From NCBI GenBank assembly GCA_947063875.1, contig CAMSTY010000006.1:22779-86778 (forward strand): a stretch of DNA of 64,000 bases. The letters are read 5' to 3'. The notes below the pieces were generated by a model. That model worked only from the letters and a program-made list of their open reading frames with translations, made no database searches and was not told the origin of the DNA. This document shows, piece after piece, positions 17,984 through 28,743 of this stretch (position 1 is its first letter; each line of letters opens with the position of its first letter). Source of the DNA: an uncultured bacterium. Lineage in GTDB: Bacteria > Bacillota > Clostridia > Lachnospirales > Lachnospiraceae. Position numbers and translations under genes: made by a program.

Positions 17984-19564
17984 TCAGATATTCAGCAGAT
18001 CACTGAACACTTTCAGTGCTCCGTCTGTCTCATGAGCCAGCACACGTTTGGCCAGGACTTTTCCAAGCTGTACCCCTTCCTGATCAAAGCTGTTCACATT
18101 CCATACAAACCCCTGGAACATCACTTTATTCTCAAAATGGGCCAGAAGGGCGCCCAGGGTCCTGGGATTGAGCTGGTCGCCGATGATAATGCTGGAGGGT
18201 CTTCCTCCCTCAAAATTCTTGTTCCGGTTCTCATCGGATTTACCGCATGCAAACGCGACAATCTGAGCCGCAACATTGGCACACAGCTTCTGCTGGCTGG
18301 TGCTGTCCTGAATCACTACATCCGTGCCGATCTGATTGTTCCGGAATCCGATAAACTGCAGCGGCACAACAGAGGTCCCCTGATGGAGCAGCTGATAGAA
18401 CGAATGCTGTCCGTTGGTCCCCGGTTCGCCAAAGATCACCGGGCCTGTCTGATAATTGACCGGCTCGCCGAAACGGTTCACGCTCTTGCCGTTGGATTCC
18501 ATATCCAGCTGCTGCAAATGGGCCGGGAAACGGCTTAAAGCCTGGGAGTACGGGAGAACTGCCGTGCACAGATATCCCAGCACATTACGTTCATAGACGC
18601 CGATCAAAGCATCCAGCATGGCCGGGTTCTCCATCAGATCGTTATTCCTGGCCAGCTTATCCTCTTGTGCGGCCCCTTCCAGAAACTGCGCGAACACCTC
18701 CGGTCCGAAGGCCAGAGACAATACGGCGCCGCCCACTGCGGAACTGGAGGAATAGCGGCCTCCGATATAGTCATCCATAAAGAAAGCAGCCAGATAATCG
18801 TCACTTTTGGCCAGAGGAGAGGTCTCACTGGTCACTGCCACCATATGTTTGGATGCATCCAACCCCGCATTCTTTAAAGCATCCTTGACAAAGGACTCAT
18901 TGGTCAGAGTCTCAAGGGTAGTTCCGGACTTTGACACAAGAATAAAAAGTGAATGAGCCACATCGATGGAATTTAAGACAGCAGCCGCATCATCCGGGTC
19001 CACATTGCTGATGAATTTCGCTTCCATCTTCAGGGTGTCCTGTTTTTTCGCCCAGTTCTCAAGAGCCAGGTAAATGGCACGGGGGCCCAGGTCACTGCCG
19101 CCGATACCGATCTGGACTACCGTGGTAAATTTCTCACCGGCAGCATTTGTGATCTCGCCGGCGTGTACTTTTTTCGCAAATTCCGCAACCTTCTGCTGCA
19201 CCCCTGTATAGAAATCACGCTTATCAACGCCGTCTGCCACTACGGCTTCGCCTAACTGTCCGCGGGTCATATGGTGAAGCACCAGACGTTTCTCACCGGT
19301 ATTGATCACTTCTCCATTGTAAAGGGCTTCAAATTTCTCTGTCAGCTGAGCCTCCTGGGCCAGCTTTTTAAGAATCTCCAGCACTGCGTCGTCCACCTGT
19401 TTGGCTGCGTAATTGTATACCATGCCCTCTGCCATGGGAACACTGTACTTTTTCACACGCTCTGCGCCGCTCTCCCCATCCATCACCTGAACCAGATTTA
19501 CCTTTTGGGCATTCAAAAGTTCCTGATAAGAAGCAAGCGTGTCCATATTGTTCCAGTTGATCAT
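17984..19564 (-). CDS. pgi: Glucose-6-phosphate isomerase
   Basis: A glycolytic isomerase (glucose 6-phosphate to fructose 6-phosphate) of 526 residues, of the long type. Both family signatures are visible: the G-I-G-G-S-D-L-G-P-R sugar-phosphate loop, S-K-S-G-T-T, and the C-terminal G-V-Q-L-G-K-V-L-A segment; the E-S-N-G-K loop is also present. ATG 19564 is chosen because AAGGAGG lies 8 bases upstream; the frame extends 19 codons further without a ribosome site. It is monocistronic, with a promoter at 19666-19694, a structured leader (CCAG..GGCGG/CCGCC..CTGG, about 19633-19660) and a strong terminator. Confidence 0.96.
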   Translation of the reverse strand: MINWNNMDTLASYQELLNAQKVNLVQVMDGESGAERVKKYSVPMAEGMVYNYAAKQVDDAVLEILKKLAQEAQLTEKFEALYNGEVINTGEKRLVLHHMTRGQLGEAVVADGVDKRDFYTGVQQKVAEFAKKVHAGEITNAAGEKFTTVVQIGIGGSDLGPRAIYLALENWAKKQDTLKMEAKFISNVDPDDAAAVLNSIDVAHSLFILVSKSGTTLETLTNESFVKDALKNAGLDASKHMVAVTSETSPLAKSDDYLAAFFMDDYIGGRYSSSSAVGGAVLSLAFGPEVFAQFLEGAAQEDKLARNNDLMENPAMLDALIGVYERNVLGYLCTAVLPYSQALSRFPAHLQQLDMESNGKSVNRFGEPVNYQTGPVIFGEPGTNGQHSFYQLLHQGTSVVPLQFIGFRNNQIGTDVVIQDSTSQQKLCANVAAQIVAFACGKSDENRNKNFEGGRPSSIIIGDQLNPRTLGALLAHFENKVMFQGFVWNVNSFDQEGVQLGKVLAKRVLAHETDGALKVFSDLLNI

Positions 19565-19665
19565 AACATGTCCTCCTTGGATATTAATATATTTAGGCGT
19601 TTGATAAACGCTCAAATTCACAGGTCACAAAACCAGTGGCGGACAGACCGCCGCCAGCTGGAAAT

Positions 19666-19694
19666 ATTATACTATTAATCTGGTTTTTATTCAA
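19666..19694 (-). promoter_or_regulatory. Sigma-A promoter of pgi
   Basis: Minus-strand TTGAAT (19689-19694) and TATAAT (19666-19671) are separated by 17 bases, about 100 bases ahead of the pgi start. The leader between contains a GC-rich hairpin. Confidence 0.7.
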
Positions 19695-19729
19695 GCATCT
19701 ATGGACATGCGTCAGAAATTTTATCCCCT

Positions 19730-20662
19730 TTAATCCGCAAACAACGGCGTGGACAGATAGCGGTCGCCGGTGTCCGGCAGCAAAGCTACAATCGTCTTGC
19801 CGGCATTTTCCGGCCGCTTGGCCAGTTCAATCGCCGCCCAGACAGCAGCGCCGGAAGAAATTCCTGCCAGCACACCCTCCGACTTTCCGATCCGTTTCCC
19901 GGTGGCAAAGGCATCCTCATTGGAAACGGCGATAATCTCATCATAAACTTTGGTGTCCAGCACATCCGGGACAAAACCAGCGCCAATTCCCTGAATCTTG
20001 TGGGAACCTGCATGGCCTTCGCTAAGTACAGGAGAATCCTTCGGCTCCACAGCAACCACCTTCACATCCGGGTTCTGTTCTTTTAAATATCCTCCCACAC
20101 CGGTGATTGTACCGCCGGTGCCGACGCCTGCCACAAAGATATCTACCTTGCCGTCCGTATCTGCCCAGATTTCAGGGCCTGTGGAAGCCTTGTGAACGGC
20201 TGGATTGGCCGGATTGACAAACTGCCCGGGAATAAAACTGTCCGGAATCTCTTTTGCCAGTTCCGAAGCTTTGGCGATCGCCCCTTTCATCCCCTGGGAA
20301 CCATCGGTAAGCACAAGTTCCGCGCCATAAGCTTTCATCAGCTGACGGCGTTCCACGCTCATGGTCTCCGGCATTACGATAATAATGCGGTAACCACGGG
20401 CCGCCGCCACCGAAGCAAGGCCAATCCCCGTATTGCCGGAAGTCGGTTCAATAATAACCGAATTGGCATTTAAAAGCCCCCTGGCCTCCGCGTCATCAAT
20501 CATAGCCTTGGCAATACGGTCCTTGACTGAACCGGCCGGGTTAAAGTACTCCAGCTTTCCCAGCACTTTTGCCGGAAGGTTGTCTTCCCTTTCGATGTGG
20601 GTCAGTTCCAGAAGCGGAGTTTTTCCAATCAGCTGATCGGCAGATGTGTAGATATTGCTCAT
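19730..20662 (-). CDS. cysK: Cysteine synthase A (O-acetylserine sulfhydrylase)
   Basis: A PLP enzyme making L-cysteine from O-acetylserine and sulfide; 310 residues, typical length. The PLP lysine lies in P-A-G-S-V-K-D-R, the substrate loop is T-S-G-N-T-G, the phosphate-binding loop is G-T-G-G-T-I-T-G, and the C-terminal D-T-G-D-R-Y-L-S-T motif is complete. ATG 20662 is chosen for its GAGGAGGG site; an in-frame ATG 21 bases upstream lacks one. It is transcribed alone from a consensus promoter with a perfect palindrome (20686-20745), pointing to sulfur-responsive repression. Confidence 0.96.
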   Translation of the reverse strand: MSNIYTSADQLIGKTPLLELTHIEREDNLPAKVLGKLEYFNPAGSVKDRIAKAMIDDAEARGLLNANSVIIEPTSGNTGIGLASVAAARGYRIIIVMPETMSVERRQLMKAYGAELVLTDGSQGMKGAIAKASELAKEIPDSFIPGQFVNPANPAVHKASTGPEIWADTDGKVDIFVAGVGTGGTITGVGGYLKEQNPDVKVVAVEPKDSPVLSEGHAGSHKIQGIGAGFVPDVLDTKVYDEIIAVSNEDAFATGKRIGKSEGVLAGISSGAAVWAAIELAKRPENAGKTIVALLPDTGDRYLSTPLFAD

Positions 20663-20685
20663 AGTCTTTCCCTCCTCAGACATCT

Positions 20686-20745
20686 ATAAACCTATATTTC
20701 TTATAGGTTTATATGAATTATAAACACGCCATCTGCCATTGTCAA
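20686..20745 (-). promoter_or_regulatory. cysK promoter with 11-bp palindromic operator
   Basis: Minus-strand TTGACA (20740-20745) and TATAAT (20717-20722) are spaced 17 bases apart. Just downstream, at 20686-20712, a perfect inverted repeat of 11 bases (ATAAACCTATA and its complement, 5-base centre) covers the start of transcription. Rrf2-family repressors (CymR, IscR) use similar AT-rich sites, so a CymR-like operator is inferred. Confidence 0.75.
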
Positions 20746-20944
20746 TAGCTTTCTAACAATTCAACGTCGTTTTCCATACAAAAAACGCATGACAGATAAC
20801 CGGATTTACGCAGTTCTGCCACACGTTCTTTTTCATTATATTTCTTTCATTTTAAGATTGCAAAGGTATTCTTTTACAAAATATATGGAGTTATCTCTTG
20901 CATTTTTGATGAAGCGTTTCTCATGAGGCAGGAATATTCGCCGT

Positions 20945-23900
20945 CTAAGATCCTAATATCCCCCTCAAAAGTTCCAACAGCTTTGGAATATCAATCGGCT
21001 TTGCGATATGCCCGTTCATCCCGGCATCCAATGCCGCCTTCCGGTCATCATCGAAAGCATTGGCCGTCATCGCAATAATCGGGATATTGGCGATCGCAGG
21101 GTCCTCCAACGCCCGTATCTGCCTCGTAGCCTCATAACCATTCATGATCGGCATCTGAATATCCATAAGGATCAAGTCGTACTGCCCAGGCTCAGAGGCC
21201 TTTATCCTTTCCACCACAACAGCGCCGTCGTCCGCCACGTCTATGACAAATCCGGCCTCTTTTAGAATCTCCACCGCAATCTCCTGATTCAGCTCGTTGT
21301 CCTCTACCAGGAATATCCTCCTGCCTTCAAAGGAAAACTGTTCTTCCAAAGAAGCATCTTCGCCAGAAGCAAACGGCAATTCCAGGATTCCTCTCAGTTC
21401 CGACAGGAAAATAGGCTTGGAGCAGAAAGCGGTGACGCCTGCCTCTCTCGCCTCTTTTTCAATATCCGACCAGTCATAGGCGCTCAGAATGATGATCGGC
21501 TTATTCTCCCCGATAATTCCGCGGATTCTCCGCACTACCTCAATTCCGTTCATATCCGGCATCAGCCAGTCTATGATGTATACGGCATATTCGTCATTCT
21601 GTTCTTTTGCCAGCTGGGTGCGAAGGACCGCCTCTTTGCCGGAGGTTGTCCAATCCGGCCTCATTCCGATAATGGAAAGCATCTTTGTCACGCTGGAACA
21701 AGTATTGAAATCATCGTCCACCACCAGCGCCCGAAGGCCTTTCAGTTCCGGAATCTCCTCCTGTTTTGCCGAGCCGCAGCAGGTCTTAAACTGCAGGTCT
21801 ACCATAAAGGTAGTTCCCTTTCCCTCCTCACTGGTAACGGAAATCGTTCCGCCCATCATATCCACAATATTCTTGGTGATGGCCATGCCAAGGCCGGTCC
21901 CCTGAATTCCGCTGACTGTACTGGTCCGTTCCCGCTCAAAGGGTTCAAAAACATGCTTTAAGAACTCTTTGCTCATGCCGATCCCAGTGTCCTTCACCTG
22001 AAATTCATATGAAGCAAAACCCTCCGGAGCTTCTCCTTTCTGCAAAATGCGAACTCCCACAAGCCCCCCTGGCTTTGTAAACTTCATCGCATTGCTCAGA
22101 AGATTCAGAAGGACCTGGTTCAGCCTCAGCCTGTCGCACAATATATGCTCATTGACCACGTCTGCCGTGTCAATATAAAACTCAAGCTGCCGGGAGGTGA
22201 CGTCCGACTGGACAATCGTCTTTAAATCATGCATAATTTCAGGAAGGGAAGTCTCTTTTTCCTCAATCTTTACCTTTCCGCTTTCAATGCGGCTCATATC
22301 CAAAACATCATTGATCAGGCTGAGAAGATGGTTGCTTGAGGTGGTGATCTTGGCAAGGTAGTCCTGAACCTGCTCCCTGTTGTCTATATGCGCCGCGGCA
22401 AGAGACGTAAAACCGATAATTGCATTCATGGGAGTCCGGATATCATGGGACATATTATTGAGAAATGTGGTTTTAGCCTTATTGGCATGCTGGGCGGCGG
22501 CCAGGGCATCCTTCAGATCCAGCTTCTGTTTTTCCAGCAATTCTGCCATCCGTTTCTCATCATCAATATCCACGAAAAGTCCCACAAAAGTAATGGGAGA
22601 GCCATCCTCACGTCTGGACAGCCTGCCCGCCGCATGGAACCACCTCCATCCTTTATGCTTGGTAAGAAGACGATACTCCACATCATAAGTCTTCTCGTTG
22701 GTATAGTCCTTTACTGTGTTCCAGTATTCCTTCAATACCGCTTCTTTATTGTCCTTATGTAACAGATTCGACCAGGATTCCAATTCATTGGGAAAATCCT
22801 CCGTATCCGTATATCCCACCATTCTCCGGAAAACATCCGACCATGTGCAGGAGGTAATCTCCGCCTTTTCATTAAACTCCATACTCCAGAGTCCGGAATT
22901 CATGGCTGCGTGGATATTTTCCATGGCTATCTGTTCCCGTTCTATCTGGGCGTAGGCCGCCCTTATCCGGTTTCCGTCTGCCTTTTCCTGGTCCAGAAGA
23001 AGGCTTGAGGCTCTCCTGGACTGATAAATCAGTACGAAGAATACTGCCAGCATGGAAATCATGGTAATCATAATCTGAATAATGCTGCGGCCCATCATAT
23101 CGGAACCGATGGAACTGATCTGCTCGCTAATCACATTATCATGAATCAAAATGGTCAGCATCCAATCCGTTCTTTCCACCGGTATATAACACAGGTCTTC
23201 CTTAATCCCCCGGTAATGAAAGGAAACCTGCCCTGCCCTGCCATTGGAAAAATCATCTACCAGCTGCTCATAGCTGGAATTTTCCGCCATATCTGCCTCT
23301 TGTAAGGCAGAAAAAAGATTCATCCCTGCACTGAGATACCCAAAAGCATCGCCGTTTAAGCTATCACCGTTTCGGTAATACAAATTATAATAGGTCTCGT
23401 TGTCACTGGTCTGAAGAACCAGGGAATTCAGGATTTCATTGATATTCACCAACAGAAAGCAAGCCTTCAGCTTCCTTCCCTGAAAGGAAATCCCCTCTAC
23501 GGGAATCGCCAGAATCACTTGCTTATCCGTGTCCCTAGGATTCAGGGTCTGAATCACAGGCTCTTTTAGTTCTTCTAAAATCAGGCCGTATCCGCTCAGG
23601 TCCGAGACTGTGTTTTGCTGGGTATAGACAACTCCGTCTTCGTCTACCAAGGCAAATTCGTCCACATCATGAAGCTTTTTGACCTTTCCCAGAAAACTAC
23701 GCAGATTTTCCTGAGATTCCAAATCAGAAGGATCTAATATATCAAGAGCGTTCTTCATATAACTAAAATGCTTGTTCAGTTCCTCCGAAATCACCACCGA
23801 TCTGCGGCCGGCCAGCTTCTCCAGATAAAATCCACTGATCAGGTTTACGGTCTGTCTTGTGCCGACACCCGCACTGTATGATACCCAGATTGTAGAGATA

Positions 23901-23995
23901 AGAAGCACCGCTGCAATAATAAACCCGCCCCATACAGCAAATGCAACTGCCTGCCTTTTTTGCCTTTTCTTCATTCCCTGCTGTGATTGTTCCAT
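20945..23995 (-). CDS. Membrane hybrid sensor histidine kinase with two receivers
   Basis: A 1016-residue multidomain sensor. One membrane segment lies at about 20-42, an extracytoplasmic Cache-like sensor at 43-305, and a second membrane segment at about 310-330. A PAS domain follows (about 360-490), then HisKA with phospho-His in S-H-D-I-R-T-P-M-N, and HATPase_c (G-T-G-L-G-M-A-I box). Two receivers close the protein: the first with V-V-D-D and I-I-D-W-L-M-P, the second with V-E-D-N and L-M-D-I-Q-M-P. No Hpt or output domain is present, so a partner is needed elsewhere. ATG 23995 has GGGAG 7 bases upstream; TTG 24001 is an alternative. It is monocistronic; its signal is unknown. Confidence 0.9.
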   Translation of the reverse strand: MEQSQQGMKKRQKRQAVAFAVWGGFIIAAVLLISTIWVSYSAGVGTRQTVNLISGFYLEKLAGRRSVVISEELNKHFSYMKNALDILDPSDLESQENLRSFLGKVKKLHDVDEFALVDEDGVVYTQQNTVSDLSGYGLILEELKEPVIQTLNPRDTDKQVILAIPVEGISFQGRKLKACFLLVNINEILNSLVLQTSDNETYYNLYYRNGDSLNGDAFGYLSAGMNLFSALQEADMAENSSYEQLVDDFSNGRAGQVSFHYRGIKEDLCYIPVERTDWMLTILIHDNVISEQISSIGSDMMGRSIIQIMITMISMLAVFFVLIYQSRRASSLLLDQEKADGNRIRAAYAQIEREQIAMENIHAAMNSGLWSMEFNEKAEITSCTWSDVFRRMVGYTDTEDFPNELESWSNLLHKDNKEAVLKEYWNTVKDYTNEKTYDVEYRLLTKHKGWRWFHAAGRLSRREDGSPITFVGLFVDIDDEKRMAELLEKQKLDLKDALAAAQHANKAKTTFLNNMSHDIRTPMNAIIGFTSLAAAHIDNREQVQDYLAKITTSSNHLLSLINDVLDMSRIESGKVKIEEKETSLPEIMHDLKTIVQSDVTSRQLEFYIDTADVVNEHILCDRLRLNQVLLNLLSNAMKFTKPGGLVGVRILQKGEAPEGFASYEFQVKDTGIGMSKEFLKHVFEPFERERTSTVSGIQGTGLGMAITKNIVDMMGGTISVTSEEGKGTTFMVDLQFKTCCGSAKQEEIPELKGLRALVVDDDFNTCSSVTKMLSIIGMRPDWTTSGKEAVLRTQLAKEQNDEYAVYIIDWLMPDMNGIEVVRRIRGIIGENKPIIILSAYDWSDIEKEAREAGVTAFCSKPIFLSELRGILELPFASGEDASLEEQFSFEGRRIFLVEDNELNQEIAVEILKEAGFVIDVADDGAVVVERIKASEPGQYDLILMDIQMPIMNGYEATRQIRALEDPAIANIPIIAMTANAFDDDRKAALDAGMNGHIAKPIDIPKLLELLRGILGS

Positions 23996-24099
23996 TTCCA
24001 ACTCCCGCTATTTTCATCAACGATTTGATTACGGTTAAAGATTCTACCATTTTTTAATCGTTTTTTCAACTGGTGCATAAGATCCTTTTGGATTCTGCC

Positions 24100-24756
24100 T
24101 TAAAATGAGGATGATTCCCCTTTCACCATTTTCTCCGCCAGTCCCCGCAAATGCCGGCACATCCCTTCAATATCCGAGGCCGAAAAGATTGCCGAGACCA
24201 GCGCCACCCCATCCACGCCGCTTCTGGCAAGTTCCAAAATATTCTCTTGGCTGATACCGCCGATGGCCACCACCGGCACATTTACCGCGCCGCAGATTGC
24301 CCGCAGATCCTCCTGCGCCATCCGTCCGGCATCGGTCTTGGTGGAGGTAGAAAAGACGGCCCCCACTCCCAGGTAATCTGCCCCGTCTTCCACCGCTTTC
24401 CTGGCCTCCTTCACCGAATGGGCCGATACTCCCAGAATCATTTTCTCCCCCGCCAGGCGGCGAACCGTCCGGACATCCATGTCCTTTTGCCCCACATGGA
24501 CGCCGTCTGCCCCGCAGGCAACAGCGATCCGCACATTATCGTTGATGATAAGGGGAACGTTATAGCAACTGCACAAAGATTTTAATTCTCTTGCCTCCTG
24601 GAGAAACGCTTCTTCCTCCAGATTCTTTTCTCTCAGCTGCACACAAGTCACCCCGCCCTTGAGGGCGGCTTCCACTTGCTCATACAAGCTTTGTCTTCCC
24701 GTCCAGGTGCGGTCTGTCACTGCATAGAGCAGCAAGGTTTCCTTAGCACATTTCAT
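24100..24756 (-). CDS. thiE: Thiamine-phosphate synthase
   Basis: Couples HMP-pyrophosphate and thiazole phosphate to thiamine phosphate; 218 residues, a TIM barrel. Visible motifs are Q-L-R-E-K, the pyrophosphate/Mg site I-I-N-D-N-V and H-V-G-Q-K-D, G-V-S-A-H-S, S-T-K-T-D-A and A-I-G-G-I. It overlaps the upstream thiM by 14 bases, so the pair is translationally coupled. HMP kinase (thiD) is not in this window, so the pair looks like a salvage module. Confidence 0.94.
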   Translation of the reverse strand: MKCAKETLLLYAVTDRTWTGRQSLYEQVEAALKGGVTCVQLREKNLEEEAFLQEARELKSLCSCYNVPLIINDNVRIAVACGADGVHVGQKDMDVRTVRRLAGEKMILGVSAHSVKEARKAVEDGADYLGVGAVFSTSTKTDAGRMAQEDLRAICGAVNVPVVAIGGISQENILELARSGVDGVALVSAIFSASDIEGMCRHLRGLAEKMVKGESSSF

Positions 24757-25564
24757 AATTCGCCCCTTTCTTTAGTTCTCTTGGCGTCAAACGGTACATG
24801 GCGTCTATCATATAATTCCGATAGGAGGCATTGCCATCCAGGCTCCCCATCCTTTCATATCCGATCTCCCCACATAACCCCATGGCGCATACAGCCGCCG
24901 CTACTGCCTCAAAAGGCGAATCCGGACTGACAGCCAAAAAGGCAGTTGCCAGCGCCGAAAGCTGGCAGCCGGTTCCCGTGACCCGGTTCATCATAGGATG
25001 TCCGTTACGGATGCAGCAGGCCCTTTCTCCGTCTGTGACCAGATCAATCCCGCCGGTCACCGCCGCCACCAGGCCCATCTTACAGGCAAAGCCTTTGACA
25101 AATTCCAGGGTTTCTTCCAGATTTTCCTCCGTCACCTTGTCGGCCGCATCTGCCCCCACTCCTTCGGATGAGGCGCCGCCTATGGCCAGCACTCTTATTT
25201 CTGAAATATTTCCCCGGATTGCAGAAAACCGGACTTCCTCCAAAAGCCGGGCAGCGGCCCTTTTGCGCAAACCGGAAACGCCCACTCCCACCGGGTCCAG
25301 CACCACCGGATGTCCCAATTCATTGGCCCGCCTCCCTGCCGCCACCATGGCAGAGAGTTTCTGAGGATTCAAGGTGCCGATGTTGATATTCAGCCCCTGG
25401 CACCCGGATGTGATCTCCGCCGCCTCTTCCAGGTCATCTGCCATGATGGGGGAAGCGCCGCAGGCCAGAAGCATGTTGGCACAGTCATTCGCCGTGACAT
25501 AGTTGGTAATATTGTGAATGACCGGCGACTGCCGGCGCACTCTCTCAAGAATTTCCCCGAACAT
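24743..25564 (-). CDS. thiM: Hydroxyethylthiazole kinase
   Basis: Phosphorylates 4-methyl-5-hydroxyethylthiazole for thiamine salvage; 273 residues. Family motifs are V-H-N-I-T-N-Y-V, the G-A-S-P-I-M-A loop, L-D-P-V-G-V-G, I-R-G-N-I-S-E, and the catalytic V-T-G-T-G-C-Q-L-S-A near the C-terminus. ATG 25564 has AAGGAG 8 bases upstream; the frame runs 82 codons further upstream through the leader without resemblance to the family. Its leader (25565-25810) does not show the TPP riboswitch core. Confidence 0.94.
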   Translation of the reverse strand: MFGEILERVRRQSPVIHNITNYVTANDCANMLLACGASPIMADDLEEAAEITSGCQGLNINIGTLNPQKLSAMVAAGRRANELGHPVVLDPVGVGVSGLRKRAAARLLEEVRFSAIRGNISEIRVLAIGGASSEGVGADAADKVTEENLEETLEFVKGFACKMGLVAAVTGGIDLVTDGERACCIRNGHPMMNRVTGTGCQLSALATAFLAVSPDSPFEAVAAAVCAMGLCGEIGYERMGSLDGNASYRNYMIDAMYRLTPRELKKGANYEMC

Positions 25565-25810
25565 ATTCAATACTCCTTTATCTTCCTTTTGCGTAAAGTG
25601 TTTTTGTACCATGGGGAAATCAATGAATTTTCTAATGATACAAAAAAATGGGCAGCAGTACAATGATACCCTGCCACCAGAAAAAAATATAAACCAAAAG
25701 TAAATGTTCTTGCTCTGCCATCGCATGCATCGTATAGTTCCGGCGGCCTGTTCCTGCACCGGCTTTGTACTAACCGTATTGAGTATAACAGCTAATTTTT
25801 GTTTTCGCAA
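25565..25810 (-). promoter_or_regulatory. thiM promoter and ~210-nt leader with attenuator-like hairpin
   Basis: Minus-strand TTGCGA (25805-25810) and TATACT (25782-25787) are 17 bases apart. The leader holds a GC-rich 5' segment (CCGGTG..CCGCCGG) and, near 25647-25676, a GGCAG/CTGCC hairpin followed by a run of seven T after CA, resembling an intrinsic terminator upstream of the coding region. The TPP-aptamer landmarks (CTGAGA and ACCTGA) were looked for and not found. Confidence 0.55.
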
Positions 25811-25888
25811 TATTTATCTGGAGAATTGTAATGAACTGCCATTAAGTGTTGTTAGAATCAAATGGAAAGCAAACTGTGAAAATTTGAA

Positions 25889-26116
25889 TAGACGTAGGAC
25901 GCTTTGCTGTGATATAATGTAAATATTATTAATTTTTGCATATGTAGGGGAAGGTGGTAGATTAAACAGACCGGATCAAAGTTTTTGGCATAAGTGGCTG
26001 ATATGCCCTCATCTCCTGAGATGAGAATCGTTTGATTGCATATGCCCTCTTGAAGTCCTGCAGAATCAGACAAAGCGGAATTGCGGGAACACATTACAGA
26101 ATTAAGGAGGAATGAG
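25889..26116 (+). promoter_or_regulatory. Promoter and structured leader of the chemoreceptor gene
   Basis: TATAAT lies at 25913-25918 with a weak -35 (TAGACG, 18-base spacer). The ~190-nt leader has two adjacent hairpins, GGCATA/TATGCC (25987-26007) and CTCATCTC/GAGATGAG (26008-26025), and a nine-base direct repeat TTGCATATG at 25936 and 26036, exactly 100 bases apart. It is not a match to the c-di-GMP-I aptamer as I recall it. Confidence 0.5.
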
Positions 26117-28090
26117 ATGAAAAGTATACGCAAAAAGATCACCGTATGCCTGATGTCAACCGTTTTGATCGCCCTGGTGGCGGTGGGAGCTGCCAGTATT
26201 TTTTTGAGTTACCGGAGTACTATGGTCACGGTAGATCAGATGATGAGCGAGACTGCCGTGCTGGCGGCGGAACGTATTGAACAGGAATTGACGGCTTATA
26301 AAAACGTAGCCATGGACACAGGCTGCATCTCCCAGCTGACCGATCCGGCTGTGTCGGTTGCTGAGAAGCAGGCCATCATCGATGAACGGGTTAAAATGCA
26401 TGGATTTCAGCGGGGCAACATTGTGAATATTGACGGCTACAGTATCTTTGACGGCAATAACTATTCGGACCGGGAATATGTCAAGCAGGCCATGCAGGGC
26501 AACGTCTATGTATCCGAACCCCTGGTCAGCAAGGTGACGGGGGAGCTGTCCATTATGGTGGCGGCGCCTCTCTATGCGAATGGACAGAAGGGTTCCCAGA
26601 TTGTAGGTGTGGTCTATTTCGTGCCGCCGGAGACGTTTCTAAATAATATTGTTTCTTCTATTAAGGTTGCCCAGAGCAGCCGGGCCTATATGATCAACAA
26701 ATCCGGCGATACCATCGCCGATGTTACGCTTGACACCATTACTACCCAGAACATTGAGCAGGAGGCCCAGAGCAATTCTTCCTTAAAGGGACTGGCCGCC
26801 ATCCACAATGCCATGCGGCAGGGGAAGAATGGCTTCGGAAGCTATCGCGCTTCTGACGGAATCCGTTTTGCTGCCTATGCCCCGGTGGGGAGCACAGACG
26901 GCTGGAGCGTTGCTGTCACTGCCCTGAAGTCTGAGTATCTGGCAGATACCTATTTTGGCATTGTGATTAATATTGTTGTCATTGTGATTTCCATTCTGGC
27001 TTCCATTGTCGTGGCCCTGCAGCTGTCTACCAATATCAGCGCACCTATGCAGGCCTGTGCCAAGCGGATGAAACTGTTAGTGGAAGGTGACCTGACCTCT
27101 CCGGTTCCTCAGGCCAGGGGCCAGGATGAGACGGCTGCCCTGACCCGATCCACGGCAGATATGGTAAAAGGTTTAAATATTATTATCAACGATATCAAAT
27201 ATCTGTTCAGCGAGATGGCGAACAAGAATTTTGACATTCAGTCCTCTCATCGGGACGCTTATGTCGGTGAATTCCGGAGCCTTCTGACGTCCATGCGCAG
27301 TCTGAAGATGGAACTGAGCAGCACTATGCGCCAGATCGGTACTTCCGCCGGCCAGGTATCCTCTGCCAGCAATCAGGTTTCCACTGGCGCCCAGTCCCTG
27401 AGCCAGGGTTCTATCGAGCAGGCAAGTTCCGTGGAAGAACTGGCAGCCACCATCGGTGGTATCTCAGACAGCGCCAGGCAGACTTCCGCTGCCGCCGAAG
27501 AGGCTGGAAACTATGTTGGGCAGGCCGGCGCCCAGCTGGGTACCAGCGTAGAACATGTGAAAGAACTAAACGATGCCATGGAAAAAATCTCCCGCTCTTC
27601 CGAAGAGATTTCCAAGATCATTGCTACCATCGAAAGCATCGCCTTCCAGACCAATATCCTGGCGTTGAATGCCGCTGTGGAGGCTGCCCGGGCAGGTTCC
27701 TCGGGCAAGGGTTTTGCCGTAGTTGCCGACGAGGTCCGCAACCTTGCTTCCAAGTCTGACGAGGCTGCCAAGGCCACCAAGGAACTGATCGAAAGTTCCA
27801 TCCATTCTGTAGATGAGGGAAGCCAGGCTGTGAAAAATGTGACGGATGCCTTGGAGCGCACCAGTGTCCTGGCCGGCCATGTGACTGCCCAGATGGATAT
27901 TGTGGTACATGCGGTGGAGGATCAGACCACGGCCCTGGTGCAGGTTACTGAGGGTATTGACCAGATCTCTTCCGTAGTCCAGACGAACAGCGCTACCGCT
28001 CAGGAAAGCGCTGCTGCCAGCGAAGAACTTTCCGCGGAAGCTAACGGCTTAAAGCAGCTGGTAAGCAGCTTTACCCTTGCCAGAGACTGA
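26117..28090 (+). CDS. Methyl-accepting chemotaxis protein
   Basis: A transmembrane chemoreceptor of 657 residues. Membrane segments lie at about 8-30 and 280-305. The extracytoplasmic part has a dCache-like fold (D-R-E-Y-V-K-Q-A-M and P-L-Y-A-N-G motifs). HAMP covers about 305-360, followed by a second HAMP-like stretch. The signalling hairpin tip [17 protein letters not shown] is perfect, and methylation-type Gln/Glu-rich helices flank it. No C-terminal CheR pentapeptide is present. ATG 26117 has AAGGAGG 7 bases upstream. No other chemotaxis genes lie here, so it is an orphan receptor. Confidence 0.93.
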   Translation: MKSIRKKITVCLMSTVLIALVAVGAASIFLSYRSTMVTVDQMMSETAVLAAERIEQELTAYKNVAMDTGCISQLTDPAVSVAEKQAIIDERVKMHGFQRGNIVNIDGYSIFDGNNYSDREYVKQAMQGNVYVSEPLVSKVTGELSIMVAAPLYANGQKGSQIVGVVYFVPPETFLNNIVSSIKVAQSSRAYMINKSGDTIADVTLDTITTQNIEQEAQSNSSLKGLAAIHNAMRQGKNGFGSYRASDGIRFAAYAPVGSTDGWSVAVTALKSEYLADTYFGIVINIVVIVISILASIVVALQLSTNISAPMQACAKRMKLLVEGDLTSPVPQARGQDETAALTRSTADMVKGLNIIINDIKYLFSEMANKNFDIQSSHRDAYVGEFRSLLTSMRSLKMELSSTMRQIGTSAGQVSSASNQVSTGAQSLSQGSIEQASSVEELAATIGGISDSARQTSAAAEEAGNYVGQAGAQLGTSVEHVKELNDAMEKISRSSEEISKIIATIESIAFQTNILALNAAVEAARAGSSGKGFAVVADEVRNLASKSDEAAKATKELIESSIHSVDEGSQAVKNVTDALERTSVLAGHVTAQMDIVVHAVEDQTTALVQVTEGIDQISSVVQTNSATAQESAAASEELSAEANGLKQLVSSFTLARD

Positions 28091-28119
28091 TTGCTTTTGC
28101 AAAGTCCGGCAATTTCAAA

Positions 28120-28170
28120 GGGTAAGGTTTTGAGATTCAAATCTCAGAACCTTACCCTGTATTTTTTCTT
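28120..28170 (+). terminator. Intrinsic terminator of the chemoreceptor gene
   Basis: GGGTAAGGTT..GAGAT pairs with ATCTC..AACCTTACCC, and a T-rich tract (TGTATTTTTTC) follows. It begins 30 bases after the stop codon. Confidence 0.88.
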
Positions 28171-28620
28171 TCAATATCTCCTGCTTCTTCATAATGTTTC
28201 CATCCCACTGCACCCGAATCTGCTTTCCGCCTCGCCTTGGTTGCTGATATATCCCCATATGCGCACTCGCAGAAAATAGAGGGTCAGAAATTTCCAGCAG
28301 ACGTCTTTGACCACAACATTCACGGACTCCCTGCTCTCCATCCTGCCCGTATTTCCCCGCTAACCCCTTTCGGCATTTCCAAATGATTAATTTTAATTTG
28401 CTTAATATTTAACATGGAACCGTCTTTGCTCCTTATCTTCTATTTGCATTATCCGGATAAAGCATTTCTCTTGGAAGCATTCATCCGATTTCCGTCATTA
28501 TAGCAAATACTTTGGCAGAATGATATATAATTTTTTTTGACTTGATTTAATTTTTACAGATAAGACTGACACCGCAAAAACAGAATAAGCATTTTGATTT
28601 TTAAGGCATTTTGCGTTATT
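28171..28620. other. Intergenic region, possible decayed gene
   Basis: No intact gene. On the minus strand, from about 28415 downward, a frame with an AAGGAG-like site starts with M-L-N-I-K-Q-I-K-I-N-H-L-E-M-P-K-G. This is reminiscent of the N-terminus of GH78 rhamnosidases, but it hits a stop after about 31 codons and continues only in another frame. This is weak evidence for a gene remnant. Confidence 0.35.
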
Positions 28621-28629
28621 ATGAGGGAC

Positions 28630-28658
28630 TTGCAAAAGCACAAAACATGTTGTATAGT
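28630..28658 (+). promoter_or_regulatory. Sigma-A promoter of sdaAB-sdaAA
   Basis: TTGCAA (28630-28635) and TATAGT (28653-28658) are 17 bases apart, about 85 bases ahead of the sdaAB start. Confidence 0.65.
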
Positions 28659-28743
28659 GGGACTATAAAACCGCAAAGGTGAGCGAACCTTTTTTCCGGA
28701 TCAACTTCCAGATCCCTGTTTATTATCACGAAAGGATTTTATC

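Noticed and set aside
25565..25810. TPP riboswitch upstream of thiM
   Set aside because: Expected from the genes, but the conserved CTGAGA and ACCTGA segments are absent on the transcribed strand.
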